A DNA stretch of 30,693 nucleotides, taken from contig CABUUG010000007.1 in the NCBI GenBank assembly GCA_902494605.1, positions 1 to 30,693 on the forward strand, given 5' to 3'. Below the pieces are notes generated by a model. The model had not been told where the DNA came from, searched no databases, and was given only the letters and a program-made list of their open reading frames with translations. A program made the position numbers and the translations under genes. Shown here piece after piece: positions 1 to 8,871 of this stretch. Source of the stretch: an uncultured Collinsella sp. GTDB lineage: Bacteria; Actinomycetota; Coriobacteriia; Coriobacteriales; Coriobacteriaceae. Positions within the stretch are counted from its first letter, which is position 1. Each line of letters begins with the position of its first letter.

Positions 1-2
1 CA

Positions 3-115
3 CCCTCAATTCCACCCCGCCCATCAGTTGCGGTGGAATACGGAGTAGATGAGACTTTTGACAGCCAAAACAGTCCGTATTCCACCGCAACTGATGGGCG
101 GGGTGGAATTGAGGG
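3..115. repeat. 113-bp perfect palindrome with 42-bp arms, 3' of kdpC
   Basis: Positions 3-44 are an exact reverse complement of 74-115 (42 of 42), leaving a 29-nt loop at 45-73. The inner part (26-92: 19-bp arm, loop, 19-bp arm) recurs at 8441-8507 on the other side of the kdp cluster, loop included. The loop carries its own small hairpin (TTTTG 56-60 / CAAAA 66-70). It lies 40 bp past the kdpC stop, so the kdp transcript would fold here and it may act as a terminator. Conservation of the loop argues for a dispersed repeat family rather than a simple terminator. Confidence 0.85.
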
Positions 116-155
116 CTCAGATAGTCAGTCATGCCCTCATCCGCCACTCCCTCAC

Positions 156-746
156 CTACAGCGCGCCGTCCAGCATAAGGTTCACTTTGAGCACGTTGAC
201 CGTGGGCTCGCCGAAGACGCCCAGGAATCGGCCCTTGGTGCACTGGGCGATAATCTCGCGCACCTCGTCCTCACTTTTGCCCGTGGCCTTGGCAAGGCGC
301 GGGACCTGGTACTCGGCGGCATCCGGAGAGATCTCCGGGTCGAGGCCGGACCCCGAACACGTCACCAGGTCGACGGGCACAGCGTCCATATCGGCATCGG
401 GGTTGGCAGCGCGGATCTTCTTCACGCGCGCATCAATCAGCTGCCGATACTCCTCACTCGCCGGGGACAGGTTGGACGGGGCGCCATACGCCATGAGCTC
501 GCCGTCTTCGCCTTCGACAATTGATACGTTCTGGATACGACCCCACATGTGGGCTTCGTCATCGAAGTTCTGGCCGATGAGCTCGGAACCCACAACCTTG
601 CCGTCGACCGTAATGAGCGATCCGTTCGCCTGGTACGGAAACGCAAGCTGCGCGACGCCGGTCACCACGAGCGTGTATCCCAGGCCGCAGACGATGGTAA
701 ACAGCGCGAACACGCCAAGTGCGCGCGATGCGATACCTTTGAACAT
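156..746 (-). CDS. kdpC: Potassium-transporting ATPase subunit KdpC
   Basis: KdpC is the small membrane-anchored subunit that stabilises the KdpFABC complex and helps nucleotide binding by KdpB. The 196-residue product has one hydrophobic segment at about residues 8-35, then a soluble domain with the family signatures GQNF (about 57-60), SGSGLDPEISP and a C-terminal VNVLKVNLML. Length matches the family (about 190). The ATG is preceded by GGAGG at 7-nt spacing. It is the last gene of kdpFABC, 12 nt after kdpB. Identification rests on these motifs and the operon order and is secure. Confidence 0.97.
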   Translation of the reverse strand: MFKGIASRALGVFALFTIVCGLGYTLVVTGVAQLAFPYQANGSLITVDGKVVGSELIGQNFDDEAHMWGRIQNVSIVEGEDGELMAYGAPSNLSPASEEYRQLIDARVKKIRAANPDADMDAVPVDLVTCSGSGLDPEISPDAAEYQVPRLAKATGKSEDEVREIIAQCTKGRFLGVFGEPTVNVLKVNLMLDGAL

Positions 747-758
747 ACAAACCTCCGT

Positions 759-2819
759 CTACATCATGCCAATGCCGAACAAGGCCAGCAGCATGTCGAT
801 AATCTTGATGAATACGAACGGCGCCACGATACCGCCCAGACCCCACACCAGCAGGTTGTGGGTCAGCAGCTGGCCGGACGAAAGCTCGCGATACTTCACG
901 CCTTTCAGGGCGGCAGGAATCAGCGCGACGATGACCAGTGCGTTGTAGATAATGGCGGACAGCACGGCAGACAACGGGCTGGTGAGCCCCAGGATGTTGA
1001 GGGCGTCCAACCCGGGGTAGATCGGCGAGAATAGCGCCGGGATGATCGCGAAATACTTGGCGACGTCGTTGGCGACCGAGAAGGTCGTGAGTGAGCCGCG
1101 GGTCATGAGCAGTTGCTTGCCGATACGCACGATATCGATGAGCTTGGTGGGGCTGGAGTCGAGGTCGACCATGTTGCCGGCCTCCTTGGCAGCCTGGGTT
1201 CCCGTGTTCATGGCCACGGCGACGTCCGCCTGAGCGAGCGCCGGTGCATCGTTGGTGCCATCGCCGGTCATGGCGACCAGGTGACCCTCGCGCTGGAACG
1301 CGCGGATCTTCTTGAGCTTGCCCTCGGGGGTGGCCTCGGCCAGGAAGTCGTCCACGCCCGCCTCGGCTGCGATGGCGGCCGCCGTGAGCGGGTTGTCGCC
1401 CGTCACCATGATGGTCTTGATACCCATGCGGCGCAGGTCGGCGAACTTCTCCTTAACGCCGGACTTGATGATGTCCTTGAGGTACACAACGCCCAGCACG
1501 CGGCAGTTCTTGGTCACGACCAGCGGGGTGCCGCCGGCCTTGGCGATGCGCTCGACGGCCTCGTCGCACTCCTGGGAGAACACGCCGCCGGCTGCCTCCA
1601 CATAGGTGCGCACGGAATCGGCAGCGCCCTTGCGGATCTCATTGCCCTCGTAGTTCACGCCGGACATACGCGTTGCCGCGGTGAACGGGATGAACTCCAT
1701 ACCCTTATCCTCGAGCGTACGGCCGCGCAGACCAAACTGCTCCTTGGCGAGCACGACGATGGAACGGCCCTCGGGGGTCTCGTCGGCCAGCGAGGAAAGC
1801 TGGGCGGCATCGGCCAGCTCCGCGGGATCGACGCCGTCGACCGGGATGAACTCGGCGGCTTGGCGGTTACCCAGGGTGATGGTGCCGGTCTTGTCGAGCA
1901 TGAGGATGTCGACGTCGCCGGCGGCCTCGATGGCGCGGCCGGACATGGCCAGCACGTTGGCCTCGTTCAGACGGCTCATACCGGCGATGCCAATGGCGGA
2001 CAGAAGGGCGCCGATGGTAGTGGGAGCCAGACACACGAGCAGCGCCACGAGCGTGGTCACGGCCGTGGGGTTGACCATGTCGTTAAGACCGACCGAGAAG
2101 TAGGAGTAACAATACAGGGCCAGCGTGACCAGGATAAAGACGATAGAGAGGGCCACCAGGAAGATCTCCAGAGCGATCTCGTTAGGGGTCTTCTTGCGCG
2201 CGGCACCCTCGACCATCGCGATCATCTTGTCCAGGAAGCTTTGGCCGGGCTCACTGGAGATCTTGACGATGATCCAGTCGGACAGCACCGTAGTACCGCC
2301 GGTAACGGCAGAGCGGTCGCCGCCGGCCTCGCGGACCACGGGGGCGGACTCGCCGGTGATGGCGGACTCGTCAACGGAGGCAGCGCCCTCGATGACGTCG
2401 CCGTCGCCGGGAATCTGCTCGCCGGCGCGTACGATCACCAGGTCGCCGCGCGTGAGCTCGGTGCCGGGAACGACGGTGAAGTGCTCCTTGTCCTCAACGG
2501 ACTCGATGCGATGGGCCTCGACATCCTTCTTGGCCGCACGCAGGGAATCGGCCTGAGCCTTACCGCGGCCCTCGGCAAGCGCCTCGGCGAAGTTCGAGAA
2601 CAGGTCGGTGAGCCACAGGATGACCGCGATGGCGACCACATAGTAGGTGGGCACACCCGCGTCCTGCACACCGAAGATGGAAGCGACGGCCAGGACGGAG
2701 GTCATGACGGCGGAAAGCCACACCAGGAACATGACCGGGTTTTGAATCTGGACGCGAGGATCCAGCTTGGCAAACGAGTCGCGGACCGCGCGGCTCATCA
2801 TGTCTTTTTGCATAGCCAT
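759..2819 (-). CDS. kdpB: Potassium-transporting P-type ATPase, ATP-binding subunit KdpB
   Basis: KdpB is the P-type ATPase motor of the high-affinity K+ pump. The phosphorylation motif DKTGT has its Asp at residue 309 of the 686-residue form; the actuator motif TGES and the hinge TGDGTNDAPAL are intact. Hydrophobic segments flank the actuator and phosphorylation domains as expected for seven membrane spans. I chose the ATG at 2819, the start of MAMQKDMMSR, because AGAGGG precedes it and because the longer frame beginning at 2843 would overlap kdpA. This leaves 16 nt after the kdpA stop. Nothing is missing and the protein should be functional. Confidence 0.97.
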   Translation of the reverse strand: MAMQKDMMSRAVRDSFAKLDPRVQIQNPVMFLVWLSAVMTSVLAVASIFGVQDAGVPTYYVVAIAVILWLTDLFSNFAEALAEGRGKAQADSLRAAKKDVEAHRIESVEDKEHFTVVPGTELTRGDLVIVRAGEQIPGDGDVIEGAASVDESAITGESAPVVREAGGDRSAVTGGTTVLSDWIIVKISSEPGQSFLDKMIAMVEGAARKKTPNEIALEIFLVALSIVFILVTLALYCYSYFSVGLNDMVNPTAVTTLVALLVCLAPTTIGALLSAIGIAGMSRLNEANVLAMSGRAIEAAGDVDILMLDKTGTITLGNRQAAEFIPVDGVDPAELADAAQLSSLADETPEGRSIVVLAKEQFGLRGRTLEDKGMEFIPFTAATRMSGVNYEGNEIRKGAADSVRTYVEAAGGVFSQECDEAVERIAKAGGTPLVVTKNCRVLGVVYLKDIIKSGVKEKFADLRRMGIKTIMVTGDNPLTAAAIAAEAGVDDFLAEATPEGKLKKIRAFQREGHLVAMTGDGTNDAPALAQADVAVAMNTGTQAAKEAGNMVDLDSSPTKLIDIVRIGKQLLMTRGSLTTFSVANDVAKYFAIIPALFSPIYPGLDALNILGLTSPLSAVLSAIIYNALVIVALIPAALKGVKYRELSSGQLLTHNLLVWGLGGIVAPFVFIKIIDMLLALFGIGMM

Positions 2820-2835
2820 AAATCTGCGCCCTCTT

Positions 2836-4659
2836 TTACGCAATCATCTGGAAGAACTCGGCAACGGGGCCAAGCGCCAGGGCCGGGAAGAAGCTCAGGG
2901 CACCGATCAGCAGAACGATGAACACGAGCAGGAATACGAACATACCGTTGGTGGTAGACAGGGTACCGGCGCTCTCGGCGACCCTACCCTTCTTGGCCAG
3001 CGAGCCGGCGATAGCCAGCGTACCGATGATGGGCATGAAGCGGGCGAACAGCATCTCAAGGCCGAGCATGACGTTGATCCAGGGAATGTTGCAGTTCATG
3101 CCTGCAAACGCCGAGCCGTTGTTGCCGCCGCATGAGGTGAAGGCATACAGCGCCTCGGAGAAGCCGTGCGCGCCACCATTGTTGAGCTGGTCGGCAAGAC
3201 CGGGCACCATGCAGGCGATGGCCGAGCACACCAGAATGGCAAACGGAGTTGCCAAGCACAGGACAACTGCCCAGCGCATCTCGCCCGGCTCGATCTTCTT
3301 GCCCAGGAACTCAGGCGTGCGTCCGACCATGAGGCCGGCGATGAACACTGTGAGGATGGCGAAGCCGATCATGCCGTACAGGCCGCAGCCCACGCCGCCG
3401 AAGACGACCTCGCCCAGAGCAATCTGGAGCATCTGGACAAAACCGCCCAGCGGGGTGTAGGAGTCGTGCATGGAGTTAACCGAGCCGTTGGAAGCAGCCG
3501 TCGTGAAAGCGGACCAGGTAGAAGAGGAGGCGATACCGAAACGGCTCTCCTTGCCCTCCATGTTGCCGCCGGCCTGGCCGTCGGTCATCTCGATATTGAC
3601 CGCTCCGCCATCGGCCAGCTGCGGGGTGCCCGCATGCTCGTTGACGGCAATGATGCCGGTGAAGATCACCAGCAGGATGAACATGGCGGCAAAGATGGCC
3701 TTGCCCTGCTTGGTGTTCTTGACGCCGATACCGAAGGTGAAGCAACAGGCGGCCGGGATCAGCAGCAGGCTGGTCATCTCGATGATGTTGGTGAAGGCAC
3801 TGGGGTTCTCATACGGATGGGCGGAGTTCACGCCGAAGAAGCCGCCGCCGTTGGTGCCGGACTGCTTGATGGCGACCTGAGGAGCCGCGGGACCCTGGGG
3901 CAGGAACTGCTCGGTGACCACACGCGCGCCCTCGACAACCTTGCCGTCGACCTTGACCGTGTCGCCCTCGATCTGGGCGCCGTCGATGACGCTCCAGCCG
4001 CCGTCTGCATTAGGCTGGACAGCGACGGGCTCTACGAGCTCAGCCTTCTGAGCCGGCTGGAAGTTGGAGATGACGCCACCGGCAGCCAGGCAGATGCCGA
4101 ATACGAGGTTCAGCGGGATGAGCACATACAGGACGGTGCGGGTGAGATCGACCCAGAAGGAACCCAGACCCTGCTCCTTGACTTGACGGAAGCCGCGAAT
4201 CAGCGCGAACATGACCGCGATACCGGTGCCAGCGGAAACGAAGTTCTGCACGGTGAGACCCATGAACTGCACAAGGTAGGACAGGGTGGTCTCACCGGAG
4301 TAGGACTGCCAGTTGGTGTTGGTTATGAAGGAAGCAGCCGTATTGAACGACAGGTCCCATGACACGCCCGGCAGGTGCTGGGGATTGCCTGGCAAGAAGG
4401 ACTGAAGCGCCTGGAGTGCCACAAGAGCCACGAGGCCGATCCCCGAAAAGACCAGCACGCTCGCCAGATAGCGCCTACACCCCATCTGTTCTGCCGCGTC
4501 GATGCGAAGCAGACGATAGACGCCACGCTCCACAGGAGCAATCACAGGCGACAGGAACGTATGCTCACCATCCATGATATGGGCCATGAACCGACCGAGC
4601 GGAACGGCCAGGACGACGAGCACGGCAAAGTACAAGATGTACTGAATCGCAGCGTCCAT
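2836..4659 (-). CDS. kdpA: Potassium-transporting ATPase, K+-channel-like subunit KdpA
   Basis: KdpA is the channel-like subunit that selects and binds K+ and belongs to the superfamily of K+ transporters. The 607-residue product is strongly hydrophobic with about ten membrane segments. It carries the conserved filter regions, including SGTNGGGFFGVNSAHP (about residues 265-280) and TSCGGNNGSAFAGM near the C-terminal third. Its stretch at about residues 195-255 is longer and more polar than in many homologues and is probably extracytoplasmic; total length is somewhat above the roughly 560 usual for enterobacterial KdpA. The start follows kdpF by 3 nt, and the nearest AGGAG is 13 nt away inside kdpF, so translation is probably coupled. 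Confidence 0.97.
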   Translation of the reverse strand: MDAAIQYILYFAVLVVLAVPLGRFMAHIMDGEHTFLSPVIAPVERGVYRLLRIDAAEQMGCRRYLASVLVFSGIGLVALVALQALQSFLPGNPQHLPGVSWDLSFNTAASFITNTNWQSYSGETTLSYLVQFMGLTVQNFVSAGTGIAVMFALIRGFRQVKEQGLGSFWVDLTRTVLYVLIPLNLVFGICLAAGGVISNFQPAQKAELVEPVAVQPNADGGWSVIDGAQIEGDTVKVDGKVVEGARVVTEQFLPQGPAAPQVAIKQSGTNGGGFFGVNSAHPYENPSAFTNIIEMTSLLLIPAACCFTFGIGVKNTKQGKAIFAAMFILLVIFTGIIAVNEHAGTPQLADGGAVNIEMTDGQAGGNMEGKESRFGIASSSTWSAFTTAASNGSVNSMHDSYTPLGGFVQMLQIALGEVVFGGVGCGLYGMIGFAILTVFIAGLMVGRTPEFLGKKIEPGEMRWAVVLCLATPFAILVCSAIACMVPGLADQLNNGGAHGFSEALYAFTSCGGNNGSAFAGMNCNIPWINVMLGLEMLFARFMPIIGTLAIAGSLAKKGRVAESAGTLSTTNGMFVFLLVFIVLLIGALSFFPALALGPVAEFFQMIA

Positions 4660-4662
4660 AGT

Positions 4663-4749
4663 TTACGAATCACTCCTCATCAGAATGTAGATGTAATAGA
4701 TAAAGAGTCCAATGCAGACGACTCCGATGATGGGAATGAGGATGTTCAT
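4663..4749 (-). CDS. kdpF: KdpF-like 28-residue membrane peptide
   Basis: KdpF is the small single-span lipid-like stabiliser of the Kdp complex. Here an ATG at 4749, preceded by AAAGGGG at about 6 nt, opens a 28-codon frame beginning MNILIPIIGVVCIGLF and ending at TAA 4663-4665. One hydrophobic helix (about residues 3-23) is followed by a short charged tail ending MRSDS. The stop lies 3 nt before the kdpA start. Size, topology, ribosome site and position directly before kdpA all match KdpF; sequence conservation in this family is weak, so the call leans on context. Confidence 0.82.
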   Translation of the reverse strand: MNILIPIIGVVCIGLFIYYIYILMRSDS

Positions 4750-4993
4750 TTACCGCCCCTTTCACGCGCGGTCCGATGTCTCGGACGCCTACTCTCGCAA
4801 GCGTCTGGGGACAGTAAACGCTTCTAGGGATTAAAGAGGCGTGAGGGCCGGGGCTCACGTCCTTAAGATGCCGTAAAGATGCAGGTAGAAAGCACTATTG
4901 CAGCTGCAGTGCGCCTATACTCGACCTCGCGAGCATACAGTGGCGTCTTCACCGCGTATGCACGCATGGACAACGCTTCAGAAAGGCTACGCT
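4750..4993. promoter_or_regulatory. Divergent kdpF / kdpD control region
   Basis: This 244-bp gap separates the divergent kdpFABC and kdpDE units and must hold both promoters. A TATACT at 4916-4921 could be the kdpD -10 box, without a convincing -35. Symmetric elements are GTCCGA/TCGGAC (4771-4786, in the kdpF leader), AAGCGT/ACGCTT (4799-4823) and CGTGAG/CTCACG (4840-4859), plus a TGCAGCTGCA palindrome at 4899-4908. One of these may be a KdpE target, which is inference only. The long frame reading through 4898-4993 toward kdpD is not supported by a ribosome site. Confidence 0.5.
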
Positions 4994-7729
4994 ATGCAGC
5001 GCGACGCATCGGACACTCGCGTCAATCCAGACCTCATCCTCAAGGCAATTGAGGAAGACGAGGTCGCCGATAACACTCGAACCAGCCGGGGACACCTCAA
5101 AATTTTCTTTGGCTACGCTGCTGGCACAGGCAAAACCTATGCGATGCTTCAAGCCGCCCACGCCGCCAAGCGGCGAGGTGTCGACGTCGTCGCGGGATAC
5201 ATCGAGCCGCACGAACGTCCGGCAACTGCCCATCTTGCACAAGGGCTTGAGAACGTGCCTTGTAAACTCATCGAGCACAACGGCATTGCGCTCAGCGAGT
5301 TCGATCTAGATGCGGCTATCGAACGCGCCCCTCAGCTCATCCTTGTCGACGAGCTCGCCCATACGAATGCGCCGGGGTCTCGCCACGACAAACGCTATCA
5401 AGACGTCGAGGAACTTCTACATGCGGGCATCGACGTCTATACGACCGTGAACGTTCAGCATATCGAGAGCCTAAACGACATGGTTGCATCCATCACCGGC
5501 GTTGTCGTGAGCGAACGAATCCCCGACCGCATCTTCGATGATGCCGACCAGGTCGAGCTCGTCGACATAGAGCCCGAAGACCTACTTGAGCGCCTTCGCT
5601 CCGGCCTCGTCTACCGTCCCGCACAAGCCGACCGAGCGCAACAGCATTTTTTTACCGTCGAGAACCTTACCGCACTCCGAGAAATCGCACTGCGCCGCTG
5701 CGCCGATCGCACCGGCCACCTCACAGACGCCGCACGCGTGCTGGGAAACCGTGACTACTACACCAGGGAGCGTATCTTAGTCTGTGTCTCCCCGGCGCCG
5801 ACCAATCCCCGCATCGTCCGTGCCGCCGCACGCATGGCGAAAGCGTTTCGCAGCGAGCTCGTCGCCCTGTTCGTAGAGAGCCCGCGCACACAAGCCATGA
5901 GCGATAATGAGCGCGCCAAGCTTGCAGCCAATATCGCCCTAGCCGAGCAGCTCGGAGCACATATGGAAACCGTCTATGGCGACGACATCGCGTTTCAGAT
6001 CTCCGAGTTCGCGCGCCTGTCGGGTATTTCGAAGATCGTCATGGGGCGCACGGGCGAGCGCGGCAGCGTCCGTCAGGCCCTCTTCGGCCGCAAATCTCTC
6101 GTAGAACAGCTCATAACATTCGCCCCGAACCTCGACATTTACATCATTCCAAACCAGTCGACTCCGCCCTCCCGGCCCGAAGGACGCCGCCGTGCGCTCG
6201 CCCTGCAGCCGCCCAGCAGCCGAGACGCGCTTCGCACGCTGGCCCTCTCTCTTGTCGCCACGGCGATCGGCACGGCTTTCCGCCATCTGGGATTTGCCGA
6301 TTCCAGCATCATATCCCTCTATATCCTCACGGCCCTGCTGACCGCCGTCACCACGACGGGGCGTATCTGCACGATCGTATCGAGCGTGCTCTCTGTAGTG
6401 CTTTACAACTTCTGCTTCGTCACGCCTCTGTTTTCGCTCGCCAGCTACGACCGAAGCTATCTGGTCACGTTCGGCATCATGTTCGCTACCGCTATGGTCG
6501 CCGGCGAGTTAACTGCGCGCATCGCCGACAACGCCCGTACATCCGCCGAGAACGCATTCAAAACGCGCGTACTCCTCGAAACGAACCAGCTCTTGCAGCA
6601 AGCCCATAGCGCGGAGGAGTGCGCCCGCGTCGCCATGAACCAACTCGTCAAACTGCTAAAACTCGACGTGGTCTTCTACCCCGCCGAACACGGCACGCTC
6701 GGCAAGGCGCTCTATGAGTCCGCTGGCACCGAAAACCGATCCGCGTCGCTGCTCACCGACTACGAGCGCGCCGTTGCAACCTGGACTTACACCAACAACA
6801 AGCGCGCGGGCGCAAGCACGCGGACCCTGCCTGAGGCGCGCTGTCTCTACCTCGCGGTTCGCACCGGCAGCAAGGTATTCGGTGTCATCGGCATCGCCCT
6901 GGAGGGGCGCGAGACCGAAGCCTTCGAGCATTCGATCGTCCTATCTATCGTAGGTGAATGCGCCTTGGCGCTCGAAAGCGACCGAGCGGCACAAGAGCGC
7001 GAAGAGGCTGCGGTCTTGGCGAAAAACGAGCAGATGCGCGCCAACCTTTTGCGCTCCATCGGCCACGATTTAAGGACACCCCTCACGGCTATATCCGGAT
7101 CTGCGGCAATCCTTCGGAAGAGCGATGAGAAGCTCAGCCTCGAACAACGCTGCGATCTTGCCGATGCCATCTACGACGACTCCCTCTGGCTTATCGATAC
7201 CGTGGAGAACCTCCTCGCCATCACACGCGTCGAGGACGGCACCATTCACCTCAACTTCACATCCGAGCTCATCGACGAGGTCATCGAGGCCGCCCTCAGC
7301 CATGTCGCCCAAGCATCGCATGGACGTACCGTCACCATCGAGCACACTGACGACATCCTGCTAGTACGCATCGACGTCCATCTCATCATGCAGGTGCTTA
7401 CGAATCTCATCATGAACGCCTTCAAATACACGCCCGAGGACTCGACTGTCACCATCAGCGCACGTCGCGAGGGCGCGTTCGTCGTGGTGGACGTCGCAGA
7501 CGATGGGCCGGGTGTGGCAGACTGCGACAAGCCTCATACCTTTGAGCGCTTCTTCACCTCAAGCAATACGCGGCCCGTGGATTCGCGTCGAAGCATCGGC
7601 CTTGGGCTGTCGCTCTGCCGCTCCATCGTGGAGGCGCATGGCGGCGTCATCGAAGTTCGCGACAACCACCCCCATGGGGCCGTCTTCCGTTTTACTCTGC
7701 CCGCCGAGGAGATCGAGATTCATGAATAA
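4994..7729 (+). CDS. kdpD: Osmosensitive K+ channel sensor histidine kinase KdpD
   Basis: KdpD senses K+ limitation and phosphorylates KdpE. The ATG at 4994 is preceded by GAAAGG at about 8 nt and gives 911 residues, close to the usual 890-900. In order: N-terminal KdpD domain with Walker A GYAAGTGKT (about 40-48) and DELAHTNAPG (about 118), a USP-like domain (about 255-375), four closely spaced membrane helices (about 412-505), a GAF-like region, the dimerisation/phospho-acceptor motif SIGHDLRTPL with His about 691, and the ATPase domain with NLIMNAFKYTPE, DVADDGPGV and GLGLSLCRS. All key residues are present. It overlaps kdpE by 8 nt. Confidence 0.97.
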   Translation: MQRDASDTRVNPDLILKAIEEDEVADNTRTSRGHLKIFFGYAAGTGKTYAMLQAAHAAKRRGVDVVAGYIEPHERPATAHLAQGLENVPCKLIEHNGIALSEFDLDAAIERAPQLILVDELAHTNAPGSRHDKRYQDVEELLHAGIDVYTTVNVQHIESLNDMVASITGVVVSERIPDRIFDDADQVELVDIEPEDLLERLRSGLVYRPAQADRAQQHFFTVENLTALREIALRRCADRTGHLTDAARVLGNRDYYTRERILVCVSPAPTNPRIVRAAARMAKAFRSELVALFVESPRTQAMSDNERAKLAANIALAEQLGAHMETVYGDDIAFQISEFARLSGISKIVMGRTGERGSVRQALFGRKSLVEQLITFAPNLDIYIIPNQSTPPSRPEGRRRALALQPPSSRDALRTLALSLVATAIGTAFRHLGFADSSIISLYILTALLTAVTTTGRICTIVSSVLSVVLYNFCFVTPLFSLASYDRSYLVTFGIMFATAMVAGELTARIADNARTSAENAFKTRVLLETNQLLQQAHSAEECARVAMNQLVKLLKLDVVFYPAEHGTLGKALYESAGTENRSASLLTDYERAVATWTYTNNKRAGASTRTLPEARCLYLAVRTGSKVFGVIGIALEGRETEAFEHSIVLSIVGECALALESDRAAQEREEAAVLAKNEQMRANLLRSIGHDLRTPLTAISGSAAILRKSDEKLSLEQRCDLADAIYDDSLWLIDTVENLLAITRVEDGTIHLNFTSELIDEVIEAALSHVAQASHGRTVTIEHTDDILLVRIDVHLIMQVLTNLIMNAFKYTPEDSTVTISARREGAFVVVDVADDGPGVADCDKPHTFERFFTSSNTRPVDSRRSIGLGLSLCRSIVEAHGGVIEVRDNHPHGAVFRFTLPAEEIEIHE

Positions 7730-8426
7730 TGCCGCTAAGCCACGCATCCTCCTGGTCGAAGATGACCTGACCGTTCAAAACCTCGTTTCGACCGCACTTG
7801 ACCTCCACGGCTATATCGTGAGCAAGGTTTGCAACGGCCAGGCCGCCATCATGGATGCGGTGTCGCACGGCCCCAGCCTCATCATGCTCGACCTCGGCCT
7901 TCCCGACATTGACGGCATCGAGGTCATCACGAAGATCCGAAGCTGGTCGGCAGTCCCCATTATCGTCATTTCGGCGCGCACCGAAGATTCCGACAAGATT
8001 GCAGCACTTGACGAAGGGGCAGACGACTACCTCACCAAGCCCTTTTCTGTGGATGAGTTGCTCGCACGCGTCCGTGCGAATTTGAGGCGTTCCTCGATGG
8101 CGTCGGGCGAGTCGACAGAAGCGAGCACGTTCGACAACGGTCCGCTGCATATCGACTATGCCGCGGGATACGCGACGAAAGACGGACGCGAACTCTCGCT
8201 CACCCCAACCGAGTACAAATTGCTCGTCCTTCTGGCGAAAAACGTCGACAAGGTGCTCACCCACACCTTCATCACCCGCGAGATATGGGGCACGAGCTGG
8301 GACAGCGATCTGGCGAGCCTGCGCGTGTTCATGCGCACCCTGCGCAAGAAGATCGAGGCAGACCCCTCTCACCCCAAGATGATTCAGACGCACATGGGTG
8401 TCGGATACCGCATGCAGCGTCTCTAG
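7722..8426 (+). CDS. kdpE: DNA-binding response regulator KdpE
   Basis: This is an OmpR/PhoB-type regulator of 234 residues. The receiver domain (about 3-118) has the acidic pair ED at 13-14, the phospho-acceptor Asp57 in MLDLGLPDIDG, and the conserved Lys in TKPFS. The C-terminal winged helix (about 135-232) includes LTPTEYKLLVLL and GVGYRM. The start ATG lies inside the end of kdpD (shared ATGAATAA), which fixes it and indicates translational coupling with its cognate kinase. An upstream in-frame extension from 7503 is only the kdpD gene read in another frame. It is expected to activate kdpFABC. Confidence 0.96.
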   Translation: MNNAAKPRILLVEDDLTVQNLVSTALDLHGYIVSKVCNGQAAIMDAVSHGPSLIMLDLGLPDIDGIEVITKIRSWSAVPIIVISARTEDSDKIAALDEGADDYLTKPFSVDELLARVRANLRRSSMASGESTEASTFDNGPLHIDYAAGYATKDGRELSLTPTEYKLLVLLAKNVDKVLTHTFITREIWGTSWDSDLASLRVFMRTLRKKIEADPSHPKMIQTHMGVGYRMQRL

Positions 8427-8440
8427 CCCACCCCACAAAA

Positions 8441-8507
8441 AGTTGCGGTGGAATACGGAGTAGATAAGGCCTTTGACAGCCAAAACAGTCCGTATTTCAC
8501 CGCAACT
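8441..8507. repeat. Second copy of the kdp-flanking palindromic repeat
   Basis: Arms 8441-8459 and 8489-8507 (19 nt each) pair at 18 positions, the exception being a G-T wobble. The 29-nt loop 8460-8488 differs from the left copy (45-73) at only 3 positions. Orientation is the same as the left copy. It begins 14 bp after the kdpE stop. The outer 23-bp arm extension present at the left copy is absent or decayed here; only a similar CCACCCC at 8428-8434 remains. Confidence 0.85.
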
Positions 8508-8565
8508 GATTTAACGATGCCCCAAAAATACTCTTCAACTCGCCGCGCTGGCATCCAAATGCGCA

Positions 8566-8599
8566 AAGTGCCCCGCGAACGGATGTCCGCGGGGCACTT
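8566..8599 (-). terminator. Hairpin 3' of the FeoB-associated gene
   Basis: AAGTGCCCCGCG (8566-8577) pairs perfectly with 8588-8599 around a 10-nt loop, 13 bp after the stop of the 8613-8813 gene. A second short stem (CATCCA 8552-8557 / TGGATG 8599-8604) can extend it. The T-run on the minus strand is weak, so intrinsic termination is likely but not certain. Confidence 0.6.
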
Positions 8600-8612
8600 G
8601 GATGTCTGGGCC

Positions 8613-8813
8613 TTACTTGATACCGCGGCCCAAGTCTTCGGCGATTTTGTCTACGCCCTTAAGCGCGGCGCAGGTCTTTTTGTTGGAACAATGTCCCGTG
8701 CAAACACCGCCTTGGGCACAGTCGGCACAGGTGCCCTTGCGGTAGATGCGCACGCACACGGCGACAAACGCAATACCGATAACAGCCAGTACAACAATAT
8801 CGATAGGTGCCAT
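8613..8813 (-). CDS. FeoB-associated Cys-rich membrane protein
   Basis: A 66-residue peptide with one N-terminal membrane helix (about 4-22) and a short cytoplasmic-type domain holding six cysteines (20, 29, 32, 38, 42, 48). This is the architecture of the small FeoB-associated Cys-rich proteins that replace FeoC in many Gram-positive bacteria. AGGAGG stands 6 nt before the ATG. It lies next downstream of feoB, but a strong hairpin (8957-8989) separates them, so it is reached by read-through or has its own promoter. The role of this family in Fe(II) transport is not established; the assignment is by architecture and neighbourhood. Confidence 0.85.
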   Translation of the reverse strand: MAPIDIVVLAVIGIAFVAVCVRIYRKGTCADCAQGGVCTGHCSNKKTCAALKGVDKIAEDLGRGIK

Positions 8814-8871
8814 AGCAAGCCTCCTCTAGTTAACCACCACTTACTTTACCCCATTCTCCACCTACCAAAAA

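Noticed and set aside
1113..2921. 602-codon open frame on the plus strand opposite kdpB
   Set aside because: It is antisense to kdpB, rich in Gly, His and Asp as expected from the complement of GC-rich codons, has no ribosome site, and matches no family.
4898..4993. N-terminal extension of KdpD
   Set aside because: The 32 extra codons lack a ribosome site and family similarity, and cover the predicted promoter; ATG 4994 has a good site.
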